From the NCBI RefSeq assembly GCF_009720525.1, contig NZ_CP043930.1:1895501-1959500 (forward strand): a stretch of DNA of 64,000 nt, written 5' to 3'. The position numbers and the translations under genes were made by a program. The notes below the pieces were generated by a model. That model had not been told where the DNA came from. It saw only the letters and a program-made list of their open reading frames with translations, and made no database searches. The DNA is from Gimesia benthica. GTDB lineage: Bacteria > Planctomycetota > Planctomycetia > Planctomycetales > Planctomycetaceae. This document shows, piece after piece, positions 16,951 to 26,184 of the stretch (positions are counted from its first letter, which is position 1; each line of letters starts with the position of its first letter).

Positions 16951-17792
16951 TGCGTATGCGCCAGTACAAGCGGAATCGCCGCCCGCACCACGGGAAACGT
17001 GTGCCCCCCTTTGAGCTCCACATACTGATGCGGCAGTTCCAGCGCAGTCAGCCGGTCACGAAAATGCTCGTTCATCGTCCGGTCAAATGCCTGGTCCGCG
17101 GTGATAATCAATAGCGATGCCCCGCGCAGTTTCTCCGCCTGATTCAACGGATTGAACTTGTTCCATTCAACTTCATCATCACCAAACCGCTCCACCGGCA
17201 CTTTATACGACTGTCCCGCCGGCAGACCATTGCGGGGAAAATCGAGCAGCCCGATCATCGAACTCACCGCCGCAAACCGACCAGGATGCCGCTCGGCAAA
17301 CCGCACACAGCCATACCCGCCCATCGACCAGCCCGCAATCGCCCACTGCGGCCCCTGTTCGGGCAGGTCATACGCGTTCGCCATCTTCGTCAGCACCTCT
17401 TCCAGATACGTCTCGTACACATCCTGTTGGCGCACGGGCGAATTGAGATACCAGCCGTCATCGCCGTCCGGCAGGATCACAAACAGCCCCGATTCCAGCA
17501 GCTGTTGACGAATCACTTTGTCATCCACCAGCGACCGCTCATGCCGCCCCCGCCCATGCAGTATGACCAGCGTCCGCCGCTCCGCAGGTTTGATCGACCG
17601 CCAGTTTTCCGGTAACACAATCACCGCCCGCTTCCGCTGTTTGAGACTCGCACTCTCAAACGAAACCACTTCAATCCGCGGAAAGAGTTCTGCTGTTTCC
17701 AGCTCTGCTGCAGAACCAGCGGCAACAGGAAAGCTCCCCGAGATCACCAGCATCCACACCACAGGCATTCGCATTAAATACCGAGTTTCCAT
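16920..17792 (-). CDS. secreted alpha/beta-hydrolase, esterase-D/feruloyl-esterase-like
   Basis: A 290-residue protein with a signal peptide over about 8-30. The alpha/beta-hydrolase fold shows LVILHGRGRHE for the oxyanion region, the nucleophile elbow GWSMGG, an acidic position in IITADQAFD and the catalytic histidine in LKGGHTFP. Such enzymes cleave esters on polysaccharides or S-formylglutathione-like substrates; export favours the former. AGGAAG precedes the ATG. The C-terminal LLRKTRN is encoded in a TTCGTG repeat array, suggesting the original end was overwritten. Confidence 0.78.
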   Translation of the reverse strand: METRYLMRMPVVWMLVISGSFPVAAGSAAELETAELFPRIEVVSFESASLKQRKRAVIVLPENWRSIKPAERRTLVILHGRGRHERSLVDDKVIRQQLLESGLFVILPDGDDGWYLNSPVRQQDVYETYLEEVLTKMANAYDLPEQGPQWAIAGWSMGGYGCVRFAERHPGRFAAVSSMIGLLDFPRNGLPAGQSYKVPVERFGDDEVEWNKFNPLNQAEKLRGASLLIITADQAFDRTMNEHFRDRLTALELPHQYVELKGGHTFPVVRAAIPLVLAHTQHVLLRKTRN

Positions 17793-17831
17793 CTTATTTT
17801 CTTCCTGTTGATATCAACGCTCGGGTGCCAT

Positions 17832-17850
17832 CTGTCGGCTTGTCCGACAG
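17832..17850. repeat. CTGTCGG-type hairpin repeat
   Basis: A perfect 7-bp stem CTGTCGG/CCGACAG with a 5-nt loop, preceded by GGGTGCCAT and followed by GTGCC. It lies about 55 bp upstream of BIME copy H, the same order as at 4585 and 5617. Confidence 0.6.
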
Positions 17851-17903
17851 TGCCAAAGAACCAGCACCCAACCAACCTTCAAAAGTACAAATAAGAAATC
17901 AAC

Positions 17904-18094
17904 GGGTGGGCCCGGATGCAATCCGGGCCGAGCGCAGCGAGCAGGAAACTGTCAGTGTTGCACTCAAACAAGAAACAGTTCGTTTGCTCTTAAGATATCT
18001 TTACTGAGGTTGGAATGAGAATTGTCAGATCGTAACTTTTCCCTGACAATTTCCTGTTGCCTGCGGCAATACCGGATTGCATCCGGTACCACCC
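17904..18094. repeat. BIME-like paired-hairpin repeat, copy H
   Basis: A full-length copy of 191 bp. The left stem GGCCCGGAT/ATCCGGGCC differs from copy G at one base pair, with both partners changed. The right stem is TACCGGAT/ATCCGGTA with loop TGC. No TTCGTG array follows this copy; the next gene end is 20 bp away. Confidence 0.85.
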
Positions 18095-18114
18095 TGTTTT
18101 TTCTATTATTTGAG

Positions 18115-19995
18115 TTAATACACCCTGATCTCACAAACCCGTGCCTGCTCCACACCGTTCGTCCCCGTCACCACCAGCCGCAGTTGAGACACTCCTGCCA
18201 CCTCCACCCCATGCTCCCGGCGGCGCTGCCAGTTCCCCTCCACTGTCACCACGGTCTGCCAGTCATGCCCGTCAAACACCTCAATCGCATAATCCCGCAC
18301 CGTCTCCGGCTGCGCCTGTCCCCACAACATCCGCGATGTATACCCGTCATGCTGACTCAGCGTCAGATGCCGATGCAGGCCCGTATCAAAAATCAGCTGA
18401 ACCTCACGCACAACGATCGGCGTCTCCCACTCCAGCAGCAGCGTCGCCGGAAGTCCCGCAGCCGAATCCGACATCCAGCGATGACCACCCGGCACAGCCC
18501 GCTCGGGCGGTGCGCCCCGTTCCCCCTGTACGCGCCGCGTCTGCCCCGAAACCACTTCCGTCGCCCCGAATCCCGGCTGCTCACTGCTGGCAGAAATCCG
18601 GGCCGACCGCGCGAGGTCATTCTCATCTGCACTGCGAATCCCCACCAGGTACGCATCATCGCGTAACAGCCGCTGCTGAATCTCTGCCATCACATCGGCA
18701 TGGGAACTCAGCTCCGCGGGACTCAACTTTCGCTGCACCGCACACGCCGCCGCGGTCCCTACTCCCTGCCCGATCACCGCGCAGGTCGCCATCACGCGGG
18801 TCGACGAAAACGCCACATGCGTCGCCGAAAGATTCCGCCCCGCAAACATCAGGTTACTCCGGTTCCCCGAAACACAGGCCGACAACGGCACATTATAGAG
18901 ATGCGGTACCGGATGCTGTCGGCACGGCTCCTCCTCCGCCGCATCGATTCCCGCGGGAGGATGCAGATCCAGTGACCAGCCGCCATAGGCAATCGCATCC
19001 GGAAAGTCACGGGACGCAAGCAGATCCTGCTCCGTCAACACATGCTGTCCGATGAACCGCCGACTCTCCCGCTTGCCCGGCAGAAAACCAAACCAGTCCA
19101 GTGCCCAGTAAGCCGCCTCGAAAGGATCATCCCCCTCCGGTGTGCCCGGCGGTCCGTTCTTGACGTGATCCCAGATCCCCAGCACAATCGCCAGCAGCTC
19201 GTCACGGATCGTTTCATTCTCCTTGATCGTATCCAGCGTGCCACCCCACTCGGCCCACCAGTAACCATACTCGTGCGTCGGCTCCTCTTCGCCGGGCGTC
19301 GCGTACAACCGCAGCTTGAGCTCGTCTTTAGTAAATCGACGTACCCAGTCGGGAGCCACAAACGGCATCGGCCGCTCGTGACGGCGGGCCTGCATCAGAA
19401 TGGTCGATCCCAGCCGCTCATTGTCCGCCTCAGCGGGAGCCAGTGTTTCCCGGTAATCATCCTGCCCTTCGCGGCCCTCCATGAACAGCGCCCCGGCTTC
19501 CGCCGCCAGACGACCATCGCCGGTACAGTCGATGAAAATCGACGCATCAATTGTAAAGCGGTCTTCCGTGCTCTGTCGTTCGGCAATCGCCTGTGTGATC
19601 CGCTCCCCCTCCAGCCGTACCCCGGTCACACAGGTATTCAGCAGCAGCGTCAGATTTGATTCGGCGCGGCACTTCTCATACAGAATCAGATCAAACATCG
19701 ACGCCGACCGCTGCGGATTCCGCACGCAGTTCTCCAGCCGCAACTCTTCGATGATCCCTCCTTCGCGGGCTTCGGTCTCCAGTTCCGCCCCCCGATCGAA
19801 GTGCCCCGTGCCGTTCGCCCCGACGATATGCATCCGCACTTCGCTCGAAGCATTCCCGCCCAGCACCCCACGATCCTGGCAGAGAATCACGCGTGCCCCG
19901 CACCGCGCCGCCGCAATCGCACAGCAGCACCCCGCCATGCCTCCCCCGGCCACGAGGATCTCAGTCTCCAGAAGATGGTCTTCCAGCATCGACAT
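18115..19995 (-). CDS. FAD-dependent oxidoreductase (FAD_oxidored family)
   Basis: A 626-residue protein. ILVAGGGMAGCCCAIAAARCGA is the N-terminal FAD-binding GxGxxG fingerprint. FIDCTGDGRLA and LMFAGRNLSATHVA are further FAD-contact segments of the PF12831 family. The last ~150 residues look like a discoidin-type beta-sandwich. No export signal is evident. The substrate is unknown; planctomycete relatives often sit in carbohydrate or secondary-metabolite loci. The ATG at 19995 is chosen because AAAGGACG precedes it. It is divergent from a GntR regulator 100 bp away, which probably controls it. Confidence 0.8.
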   Translation of the reverse strand: MSMLEDHLLETEILVAGGGMAGCCCAIAAARCGARVILCQDRGVLGGNASSEVRMHIVGANGTGHFDRGAELETEAREGGIIEELRLENCVRNPQRSASMFDLILYEKCRAESNLTLLLNTCVTGVRLEGERITQAIAERQSTEDRFTIDASIFIDCTGDGRLAAEAGALFMEGREGQDDYRETLAPAEADNERLGSTILMQARRHERPMPFVAPDWVRRFTKDELKLRLYATPGEEEPTHEYGYWWAEWGGTLDTIKENETIRDELLAIVLGIWDHVKNGPPGTPEGDDPFEAAYWALDWFGFLPGKRESRRFIGQHVLTEQDLLASRDFPDAIAYGGWSLDLHPPAGIDAAEEEPCRQHPVPHLYNVPLSACVSGNRSNLMFAGRNLSATHVAFSSTRVMATCAVIGQGVGTAAACAVQRKLSPAELSSHADVMAEIQQRLLRDDAYLVGIRSADENDLARSARISASSEQPGFGATEVVSGQTRRVQGERGAPPERAVPGGHRWMSDSAAGLPATLLLEWETPIVVREVQLIFDTGLHRHLTLSQHDGYTSRMLWGQAQPETVRDYAIEVFDGHDWQTVVTVEGNWQRRREHGVEVAGVSQLRLVVTGTNGVEQARVCEIRVY

Positions 19996-20032
19996 CGAAT
20001 ATTTCGTCCTTTGAATTTGACACACCAATTAA

Positions 20033-20064
20033 ATGTCATATAATAATCGCCAATTGTCATTATT
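20033..20064. promoter_or_regulatory. paired TGTCAT elements, candidate GntR binding region
   Basis: The 100-bp space between the divergent oxidoreductase and regulator genes contains ATGTCATATAAT (20033-20044) and ATTGTCATTATT (20053-20064), a direct repeat with a 20-bp period. Both resemble the operator-like palindrome ATTGTCATACAAT upstream of the second GntR gene at 34957. Autoregulation by the adjacent regulator is inferred. Confidence 0.4.
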
Positions 20065-20095
20065 CAAGATTTTTCCACCAAAACAAGACACTGTA

Positions 20096-20809
20096 ATGAC
20101 ACTTATCAACAAAGAATCGCCCAACTCGCTGGCCCTGGATCTCTCCGAACGCATTCGGCACCGCATCCAGTCCGCCGAGTTCACCGATGGCGATTTCTTT
20201 CTCACCGAAGCCGAACTGGCCGAAGAATACAACGTCTCCCGGCGGATTGCCCGCGAAGCCGTCAATCGGCTCTGTGCCCTGGGTCTGCTCGAAGGCCGCA
20301 AGCGGAAAGGGCTGATAGTCCGCCACCCCGACCCGGTGGAAGTCTGGGCCAACTGCCTCCCCTCACTGGCCCGGTCACCGGAAAAACTGGCCGACCTGGC
20401 CCACTTCCGTTACGCCCTGGAAGTGGGTGCCATTGAACTGGCCATCATAAATGCCAGCGAGGAACAGATCACACAACTGGCGGCACTGGCGGAAGAATTC
20501 CAGCAGACCGCCGGCACTCCCGAAGATCGTCCCCGACGCATCGAGGTCGAGCGTCAGTTCCACGGCCTGATCCTGGAAATGTCCGGCTCCCCGATCATTG
20601 CCGACATGCAGAAACTGCTGGCGACCCTGTTTGAAAATTCCTACCCCGCCCGGGAAACACCCGTCCTGGCAGAGGAAACCAACCAGCGCATTATCTGGCA
20701 GCACTTTGAACTGGTCGACGCCATCAAAGACCGCGACGTCGAACGGGCCCGCTCCGTACTGCGCTCGCATCTGAAATACCTGTTACTCACACCACCGGAA
20801 ACCACCTGA
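20096..20809 (+). CDS. GntR-family regulator, FadR/FCD type
   Basis: About 237 residues. The N-terminal winged helix contains FFLTEAELAEEYNVSRRIAREAVNRL in two parts: a recognition motif ending in the R-REAV pattern, and the wing GLLEGRKRKGLIV. The C-terminal all-helical FCD domain has the expected metal/ligand positions (FRYALEVGAIELA, HGLILEMSGS, HFELVDAI, LRSHLKYLL). Members repress catabolic genes and release DNA on binding a small acid. It is divergent from the FAD oxidoreductase and 26 bp ahead of the sialidase-fold gene, so it likely governs both sides. Confidence 0.87.
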   Translation: MTLINKESPNSLALDLSERIRHRIQSAEFTDGDFFLTEAELAEEYNVSRRIAREAVNRLCALGLLEGRKRKGLIVRHPDPVEVWANCLPSLARSPEKLADLAHFRYALEVGAIELAIINASEEQITQLAALAEEFQQTAGTPEDRPRRIEVERQFHGLILEMSGSPIIADMQKLLATLFENSYPARETPVLAEETNQRIIWQHFELVDAIKDRDVERARSVLRSHLKYLLLTPPETT

Positions 20810-20835
20810 TACTTTTTCTGACGAGGTTCGACAAC

Positions 20836-21909
20836 ATGCAGCAACTCGCCCCCTCCCTCCTGACCGTCCTGGCCCTGCTCGGCAGTCTGTTGACGTCTCC
20901 TGCATCACTGTCTGCAGGCAGTGACAGTGATCTGCCCGCCGTGGAAGTCACCAATGTCCGCCAGGTCTTCGATAACGGCGAACACAATGCCTTCACCGAC
21001 ATGATCGAATTCAAAGGCAAGTACTACCTCACCTTCCGCACCTGCCCGGGTGGCCACATGCTGTTTCCCACCTCCCGCATTCTGATCATGCAGAGCGACG
21101 ACACCAAAACCTGGAAACAGGTCGATGAATTTTCGGTCCCCAAACGCGATGTCCGCGATCCGCACTTCCTGATCTTCAAAGACAAACTCTTCGTCTATAC
21201 CGGCACCTGGTATTGCGGCGACTCCGCTCCCAAAACCCGCACCATCAACGAACACCTGGGCTACGCCGTCTGGTCGGCCGACGGGGAAAAATGGTCGAAG
21301 CCGATCATGCTCGAAGGCACCTACGGCCATTACATCTGGCGGGCCGCCGCCTATGACGGTAAAGCCTATCTCTGCGGACGCCGCATCCGTCACTTCGCCA
21401 AAGATGATCAGGGACGCGAACTGATCGAAACCGCCATCCTGGAAAGTGACGACGGCCTGGTCTGGAAAACCGCCAGCCTGTTCAACGAACGCCAGGGCGA
21501 CGAAACTGCCTTCCTGTTCGAAAAGAACGGAGACCTGCTGGCCATCGGCCGCAGCGGATCCAACCCCGCCTGGGTCATGCGTTCCCGGCCCCCCTTCGAC
21601 CATTGGGACCGTAAACAACTCGACCGCTACATCGGCGGCCCCCTGCTCGCCAAATGGGGCGACCGCTACCTCGTCGGTGGACGTCAGCGTAAGAATGGCA
21701 AATACGTCACATCGCTCTACTGGTTCAAAGACAATCAGCTGCACGAATTCGCCACGCTCCCCAGTGGCGGCGACAACTCGTATCCGGGTATCTTGGTCCT
21801 CTCGCCGGACCACGCCGTCATTTCCTGGTACTCCAGCCACGAAAAAGATAAGGACGGCAAAACGATCACCGCCATCTACATGGCCGATCTGTGGCTGAAG
21901 AAGAAATAA
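20836..21909 (+). CDS. exported sialidase-fold (beta-propeller) protein
   Basis: A 357-residue protein with a signal peptide (LLTVLALLGSLLTSPASLSAG). Repeating blades carry degenerate Asp-box motifs such as QSDDTKTW, SADGEKW and SDDGLVW, indicating a sialidase-type six-bladed propeller. Catalytic sialidase residues cannot be confirmed by eye, so glycoside cleavage is only possible. It follows the GntR gene by 26 bp and precedes a cytoplasmic paralogous-fold protein. Confidence 0.72.
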   Translation: MQQLAPSLLTVLALLGSLLTSPASLSAGSDSDLPAVEVTNVRQVFDNGEHNAFTDMIEFKGKYYLTFRTCPGGHMLFPTSRILIMQSDDTKTWKQVDEFSVPKRDVRDPHFLIFKDKLFVYTGTWYCGDSAPKTRTINEHLGYAVWSADGEKWSKPIMLEGTYGHYIWRAAAYDGKAYLCGRRIRHFAKDDQGRELIETAILESDDGLVWKTASLFNERQGDETAFLFEKNGDLLAIGRSGSNPAWVMRSRPPFDHWDRKQLDRYIGGPLLAKWGDRYLVGGRQRKNGKYVTSLYWFKDNQLHEFATLPSGGDNSYPGILVLSPDHAVISWYSSHEKDKDGKTITAIYMADLWLKKK

Positions 21910-21943
21910 TAGTCCGACTGTCGCCCTGCGAAGGAACCGCACC

Positions 21944-23062
21944 ATGCAACTCAACCAGCTCGAAACCGGCGTCCTGTTTCGAAATGCGAAACCACACGTC
22001 AAAAGCGTGCACACCTACTTCCCCTCGGTTGCCGTCCTCCCCGATGGTTCGCTGATCGGGCTGTATTCACTGGGCGAAGCGTTCGAAGCCGTCAACCTTC
22101 AGGTGCACTGGTCCCGTTCCTTCGATCAGGGACAGACCTGGGAATACCAGGGACAGCTCAATCCGGATACGAACGACCGCCTGACATCCACCTTCGGCCG
22201 CGTGACCATCACGCCGGACGGGGAACTGCTGGCGAACCTGATCCGCTACGATCGCAGCGCGCATCCCGACGAGGGACTGAGCAATCCGAAAACACTCGGT
22301 CTGGTGCCCGCGGAACTGTTGCTCATGCGCTCTGCCGATCAGGGAAAAACGTGGAGCGAGCCTGCGTCGATCACGCCTCCGCTGATTGGCCCCGCCTTTG
22401 AGATGTGCAGTCCGATCACCGTTCTGCAGGATGGCCGCTGGCTCTGGCCGACTTCTACCTGGCGCGGCTGGGACGGCGAACTCCCCAACGGCAACCGCAT
22501 GCTGGCCCTCGTCTCGCACGACCAGGGGAACAGCTGGGATGACTACCTCGACATCATGCGCAGCCCCGACGATCAGTTGATCTTCTGGGAATCTAAGGTC
22601 CTCGAACTGCCAGACGGACGCCTGCTGGCGGTCGCCTGGTGTTACGACGAAGCAGCCGGTATTGATCGCCCCAATCATTATGCACTCAGTTCAGATGGAG
22701 GTGCCAGCTGGTCTGCCCCCGCTTCCACACAACTGCTGGGCCAGACACTCACGCCCCACCTCCTGGAAGATGGCAGCCTGCTCTGTATCTATCGTCGTCT
22801 CGATGAGCCGGGCCTGTGGGCCTGCCATGCCCGGCTCACCGAACAGGGAGCGTGGGAAAACAGAGACCAGATCCCCCTCTGGGGTGTAAACTCAGCAGCG
22901 GGCACCACACAGACTGGTGAGAACATGTCCGAAAACTTCGCTGCCCTCAAATTTGGAGCCCCGCACATCGTCCGCCTGCCAGACGGCCAGTGGTTCGTCA
23001 CCTTCTGGTGCTACGAACAGAACGTCAGCCTGATTCGCTGGTTCAAATTCTCCGTGAGCTGA
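21944..23062 (+). CDS. sialidase-family protein, probably cytoplasmic
   Basis: A 372-residue propeller with four clear Asp-boxes: SFDQGQTW, SADQGKTW, SHDQGNSW and SSDGGASW. No signal peptide is seen, unlike the preceding gene. An exo-sialidase or related glycosidase/lyase function is the family expectation, but no full catalytic set (Arg triad, Tyr/Glu) was assigned. It lies 34 bp downstream of the exported sialidase-fold gene in the same operon. Confidence 0.75.
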   Translation: MQLNQLETGVLFRNAKPHVKSVHTYFPSVAVLPDGSLIGLYSLGEAFEAVNLQVHWSRSFDQGQTWEYQGQLNPDTNDRLTSTFGRVTITPDGELLANLIRYDRSAHPDEGLSNPKTLGLVPAELLLMRSADQGKTWSEPASITPPLIGPAFEMCSPITVLQDGRWLWPTSTWRGWDGELPNGNRMLALVSHDQGNSWDDYLDIMRSPDDQLIFWESKVLELPDGRLLAVAWCYDEAAGIDRPNHYALSSDGGASWSAPASTQLLGQTLTPHLLEDGSLLCIYRRLDEPGLWACHARLTEQGAWENRDQIPLWGVNSAAGTTQTGENMSENFAALKFGAPHIVRLPDGQWFVTFWCYEQNVSLIRWFKFSVS

Positions 23063-23169
23063 TCGTGAATATTCTCTGCAGAAGAGTGACAAGCCGCCGT
23101 TGATGGTTTACCATTAACACATCAAACCACGCCGATATTCACACCCAACCAGTCGCTCAGAGGCGCTCC

Positions 23170-26100
23170 ATGAAATTCCCGCCGGTTTTCCTGTTTCTGT
23201 TTATTTTTGTATGCACCCCTGATTTCATTCTCGCCGACTGGCCCCAGTATCGTGGTGATGCCGCCCGCAGCGGATCGACAGAGGAACCGCTGCCCAACCG
23301 CATGGAACTGCAGTGGACGTTTCGCACTACCCATAAACCCACTCCCGCCTGGCCCACGCATACCCGCATTACTTTTGACGAAGTCTTTCAGCCCATCGTG
23401 GTGAATCAGACGGTCCTTTTCGGCAGTTCCACCGACGACCAGTTATACGCCCTCGATCTCAAAACCGGTCAGCTCAAATGGAAATTATTTACCGAAGGGC
23501 CGATCCGCTTTGCTCCCGCTGCCTGGAAAGATCGCATCTTCGTGGCCAGCGATGACGGTTGCCTGTATGCATTGAACATCGATGACGGTTCACTGCTCTG
23601 GAAAAAACGGGGCGGCCCCGAACGGAAATTCATCATGGGCAACGATCGACTGATCTCACACTGGCCCGCCCGAGGCGGCCCGGTTGTCCTCGAAGACCAG
23701 GTCTACTTTGCAGCCGGGGTCTGGCCTTCAGATGGCGTTTACCTGTATGCCCTCGACGCGGAAACCGGAGACGTTGCCTGGAGCAATCAGAACTCCGGAC
23801 AACGCCTCATGAATCAGCCGCATGGCGGTGCGAGTGCCAAAAGTGGTGTTTCATCACAAGGCTATCTCGCTGCCAGCCAGGACCAGATCTTCATGCCCAC
23901 CGGCCGCGCCGTCCCCGCCGCCTTTGATCGAGCGACCGGCGAATTTCGCTATTACCATCTGCAGAAAAATCAGCAGCGCGGCGGCTCGGAAGTCATGCTG
24001 GCCGACCGGTTCTTCGCGAACGCGGGCTGCCTGTTCGACCAGCTGACAGGCGACCTGTCACAGCAGACCGGCACCGGTCCCATCGCTGCGACTCCCCAGG
24101 GCATTCTCCGCGGCAGTGGACAATCACTGGTTTACAGCACGTGGACCGACACCAAAACCAACGACCGCAAAGGCAAGCCGATCTCGATCAGAAGCCTCAA
24201 AGAAAAACGGCTCATCCCCCTGGATTATACGATCACCGATGTCATCATCGCCGGCAATGACGCGTACTGTGGTTCGCACAATAAGGTCACCGCGGTCGAC
24301 TTCAAAGGCCAGGCCAATACCTGGTGGTCGCATGAAATCGAAGGTACCGTTCGCGGCCTGGCAGCCTCCGATGAATGCCTCATTGCCAGCACCGATCAGG
24401 GAGTCATCTGTTGTTTCGCCAATGCACAGCCACCGGAAACGGTCGAGGCACAGCCACAATCGCCCGTCACCACCAGCCCGCTCTACCAGCAGGCAGCGCG
24501 AGCCATCTGTGAAAAGACCGACGTCACCACCGGACTTTGTGTTGACCTGGGCGCCACCAACGCAGACCTCGCCCTCGAACTGGCCCGCCAGTCCGACTTT
24601 CAGATCTATGTCGTCATGGCGGATCCCGACCAAGCCCAGCAGGCACGCGAACGCCTCACGGCAGCAGGCCTCTACGGTTCGAAGGTCGCCGTGCATCTGG
24701 CCGACCCCGCACAGGTCCCCTACTCAAAGAATTTTGCGAACCTCGTCATCTGCTCGGCTTCGCTGAATCAGAATGTCTCTCCGGCCCTCCTCAAAGAAGC
24801 CCGCCGGATTCAACGTCCTTTCGGCGGTCAGCTCTGCTGGGGCCCCATTGAGAACCTGCAATTGGAAACCAAAGACGATCTCAAAGGGGCCGGTAGCTGG
24901 ACGCACCAGTACTCCAATTCCACGAATACGGTGAATTCCAACGACGAAATCGTCAAAGGCCCGCTCCGCATGTACTGGTATCGCGATGTCGATTTCCAGA
25001 TCCCCAACCGGCACGGACAGGGTCCGGCCCCACTCGTGAATCGCGGCGTCATGGTTGTCGGCGGTCTGCACGGTCTGTGTGGACTCGACGCCTACAACGG
25101 GCATACGCTCTGGAAATATCAGCTCAGGAATAACCTGACCGACATGAACGGCATCCATCATGATGTGAGCACGGCCGAGGTCGGCAGCAACTTCTGCCTC
25201 GGGGGCGACTATGCCTTCGTCTACAAAGACACCTTCTGCCATCAGATCGAACTGAAGACCGGGAAGCTGGTCCGCAAGATCTCCACCCCTGTCAGCCGCG
25301 ACGATTCCAACCAGAACTGGGGCTACCTCGCGTACCATGACGGCGTAATCTATGGCACCGTCAGTAACGACGCGCATCACACCAGTCCCCGCTATCAGGG
25401 TATCAGCCTCCGCAATGAATCGGTTCTGTTTTTCGCCGCCGATGCCAAAACCGGGAACATTCTCTGGACTTACCAGCCCGAGTATTCGATCCGCAACAAC
25501 GCGATCACGATTGGTAACGACAGCGTCTTTCTCGTCGATCGGGAAATCGCCAAAGCGGACCACGTCAAACAGGCCCGCCGCAACGGTCGCCCCAACCCTC
25601 CCTCTCCGGAAGACGCACACCGCAAAGGCAAGCTGAAAGCCTTCCAGGCCAAAACCGGGGCTGATCTCTGGGAAGACGATCAGGAAATCTTCGGGACCCA
25701 GCTGGCACTCTCCGCAGACCACGACATCCTGCTGATGTTCTACCAGGGCATCCGGCACAAATTCTTCCGGCTCCCTTCTGAAGTCGGCGGGCGTCTCGCT
25801 GCCGTCGATGCCAAAACGGGAAAACGGATCTGGGATATCGCAGCCGAGTACCACTCGCACCCGGTCATCAACGGTGACAAAATCTTTGCGCAGGGAGGCG
25901 CCTGGGAACTGAAATCCGGGAAACCAATCCCCTTCACCTTCGAACGCTCCTATGGCTGCGGCCAGATCTCTGCCAGCAAACACCTGATGGTCTTCCGCTC
26001 GGCCACACTCGGGTACGTCGACCTGACCCGCAAAGCCGGCGTCGAAAACTTCGGCGGCATCCGCCTGGGCTGTTACATCAACGCCATCCCGGCCGGCGGC

Positions 26101-26184
26101 CTGGTACTCGTTCCCGACGGCTCGTCCCAGTGTAACTGCTCCTACCAGATGCAGGCCTGGTTCGCCCTGGAAGGCAGTGAATAA
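23170..26184 (+). CDS. exported PQQ-like beta-propeller protein with inserted methyltransferase-like domain
   Basis: A 1004-residue protein with a signal peptide (FLFLFIFVCTPDFILA). Pyrroloquinoline-quinone-type blades occur at both ends (LYALDLKTGQLKWK, LYALNIDDGSLLWK, LYALDAETGDVAW; later LCGLDAYNGHTLWKY). Around residues 440-560 the propeller is interrupted by a class I methyltransferase-like Rossmann segment: GLCVDLGATNADLALELA, then an acidic strand end in VVMADPDQAQQA. The glycine pattern of motif I is degraded, so methyl transfer is doubtful. The gene follows the sialidase-fold pair by 107 bp and may share their regulation. Confidence 0.75.
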   Translation: MKFPPVFLFLFIFVCTPDFILADWPQYRGDAARSGSTEEPLPNRMELQWTFRTTHKPTPAWPTHTRITFDEVFQPIVVNQTVLFGSSTDDQLYALDLKTGQLKWKLFTEGPIRFAPAAWKDRIFVASDDGCLYALNIDDGSLLWKKRGGPERKFIMGNDRLISHWPARGGPVVLEDQVYFAAGVWPSDGVYLYALDAETGDVAWSNQNSGQRLMNQPHGGASAKSGVSSQGYLAASQDQIFMPTGRAVPAAFDRATGEFRYYHLQKNQQRGGSEVMLADRFFANAGCLFDQLTGDLSQQTGTGPIAATPQGILRGSGQSLVYSTWTDTKTNDRKGKPISIRSLKEKRLIPLDYTITDVIIAGNDAYCGSHNKVTAVDFKGQANTWWSHEIEGTVRGLAASDECLIASTDQGVICCFANAQPPETVEAQPQSPVTTSPLYQQAARAICEKTDVTTGLCVDLGATNADLALELARQSDFQIYVVMADPDQAQQARERLTAAGLYGSKVAVHLADPAQVPYSKNFANLVICSASLNQNVSPALLKEARRIQRPFGGQLCWGPIENLQLETKDDLKGAGSWTHQYSNSTNTVNSNDEIVKGPLRMYWYRDVDFQIPNRHGQGPAPLVNRGVMVVGGLHGLCGLDAYNGHTLWKYQLRNNLTDMNGIHHDVSTAEVGSNFCLGGDYAFVYKDTFCHQIELKTGKLVRKISTPVSRDDSNQNWGYLAYHDGVIYGTVSNDAHHTSPRYQGISLRNESVLFFAADAKTGNILWTYQPEYSIRNNAITIGNDSVFLVDREIAKADHVKQARRNGRPNPPSPEDAHRKGKLKAFQAKTGADLWEDDQEIFGTQLALSADHDILLMFYQGIRHKFFRLPSEVGGRLAAVDAKTGKRIWDIAAEYHSHPVINGDKIFAQGGAWELKSGKPIPFTFERSYGCGQISASKHLMVFRSATLGYVDLTRKAGVENFGGIRLGCYINAIPAGGLVLVPDGSSQCNCSYQMQAWFALEGSE

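Noticed and set aside
13040..18094. CRISPR array
   Set aside because: The repeats are hundreds to thousands of bases apart, without regular spacers or cas genes.
20836..23062. Complete sialic-acid catabolic operon
   Set aside because: The Asp-box propellers alone do not prove sialidase activity, and no nanE, nanK or transporter genes are nearby. The DapA-family gene at 32807 is 10 kb away with a different regulator.
24724..25983. 419-codon open frame on the minus strand inside the PQQ-protein gene
   Set aside because: It is antisense to a gene with clear domains and signal peptide; long antisense frames are expected from its codon use. The same applies to 20905-22014 and 26450-27283 (minus).
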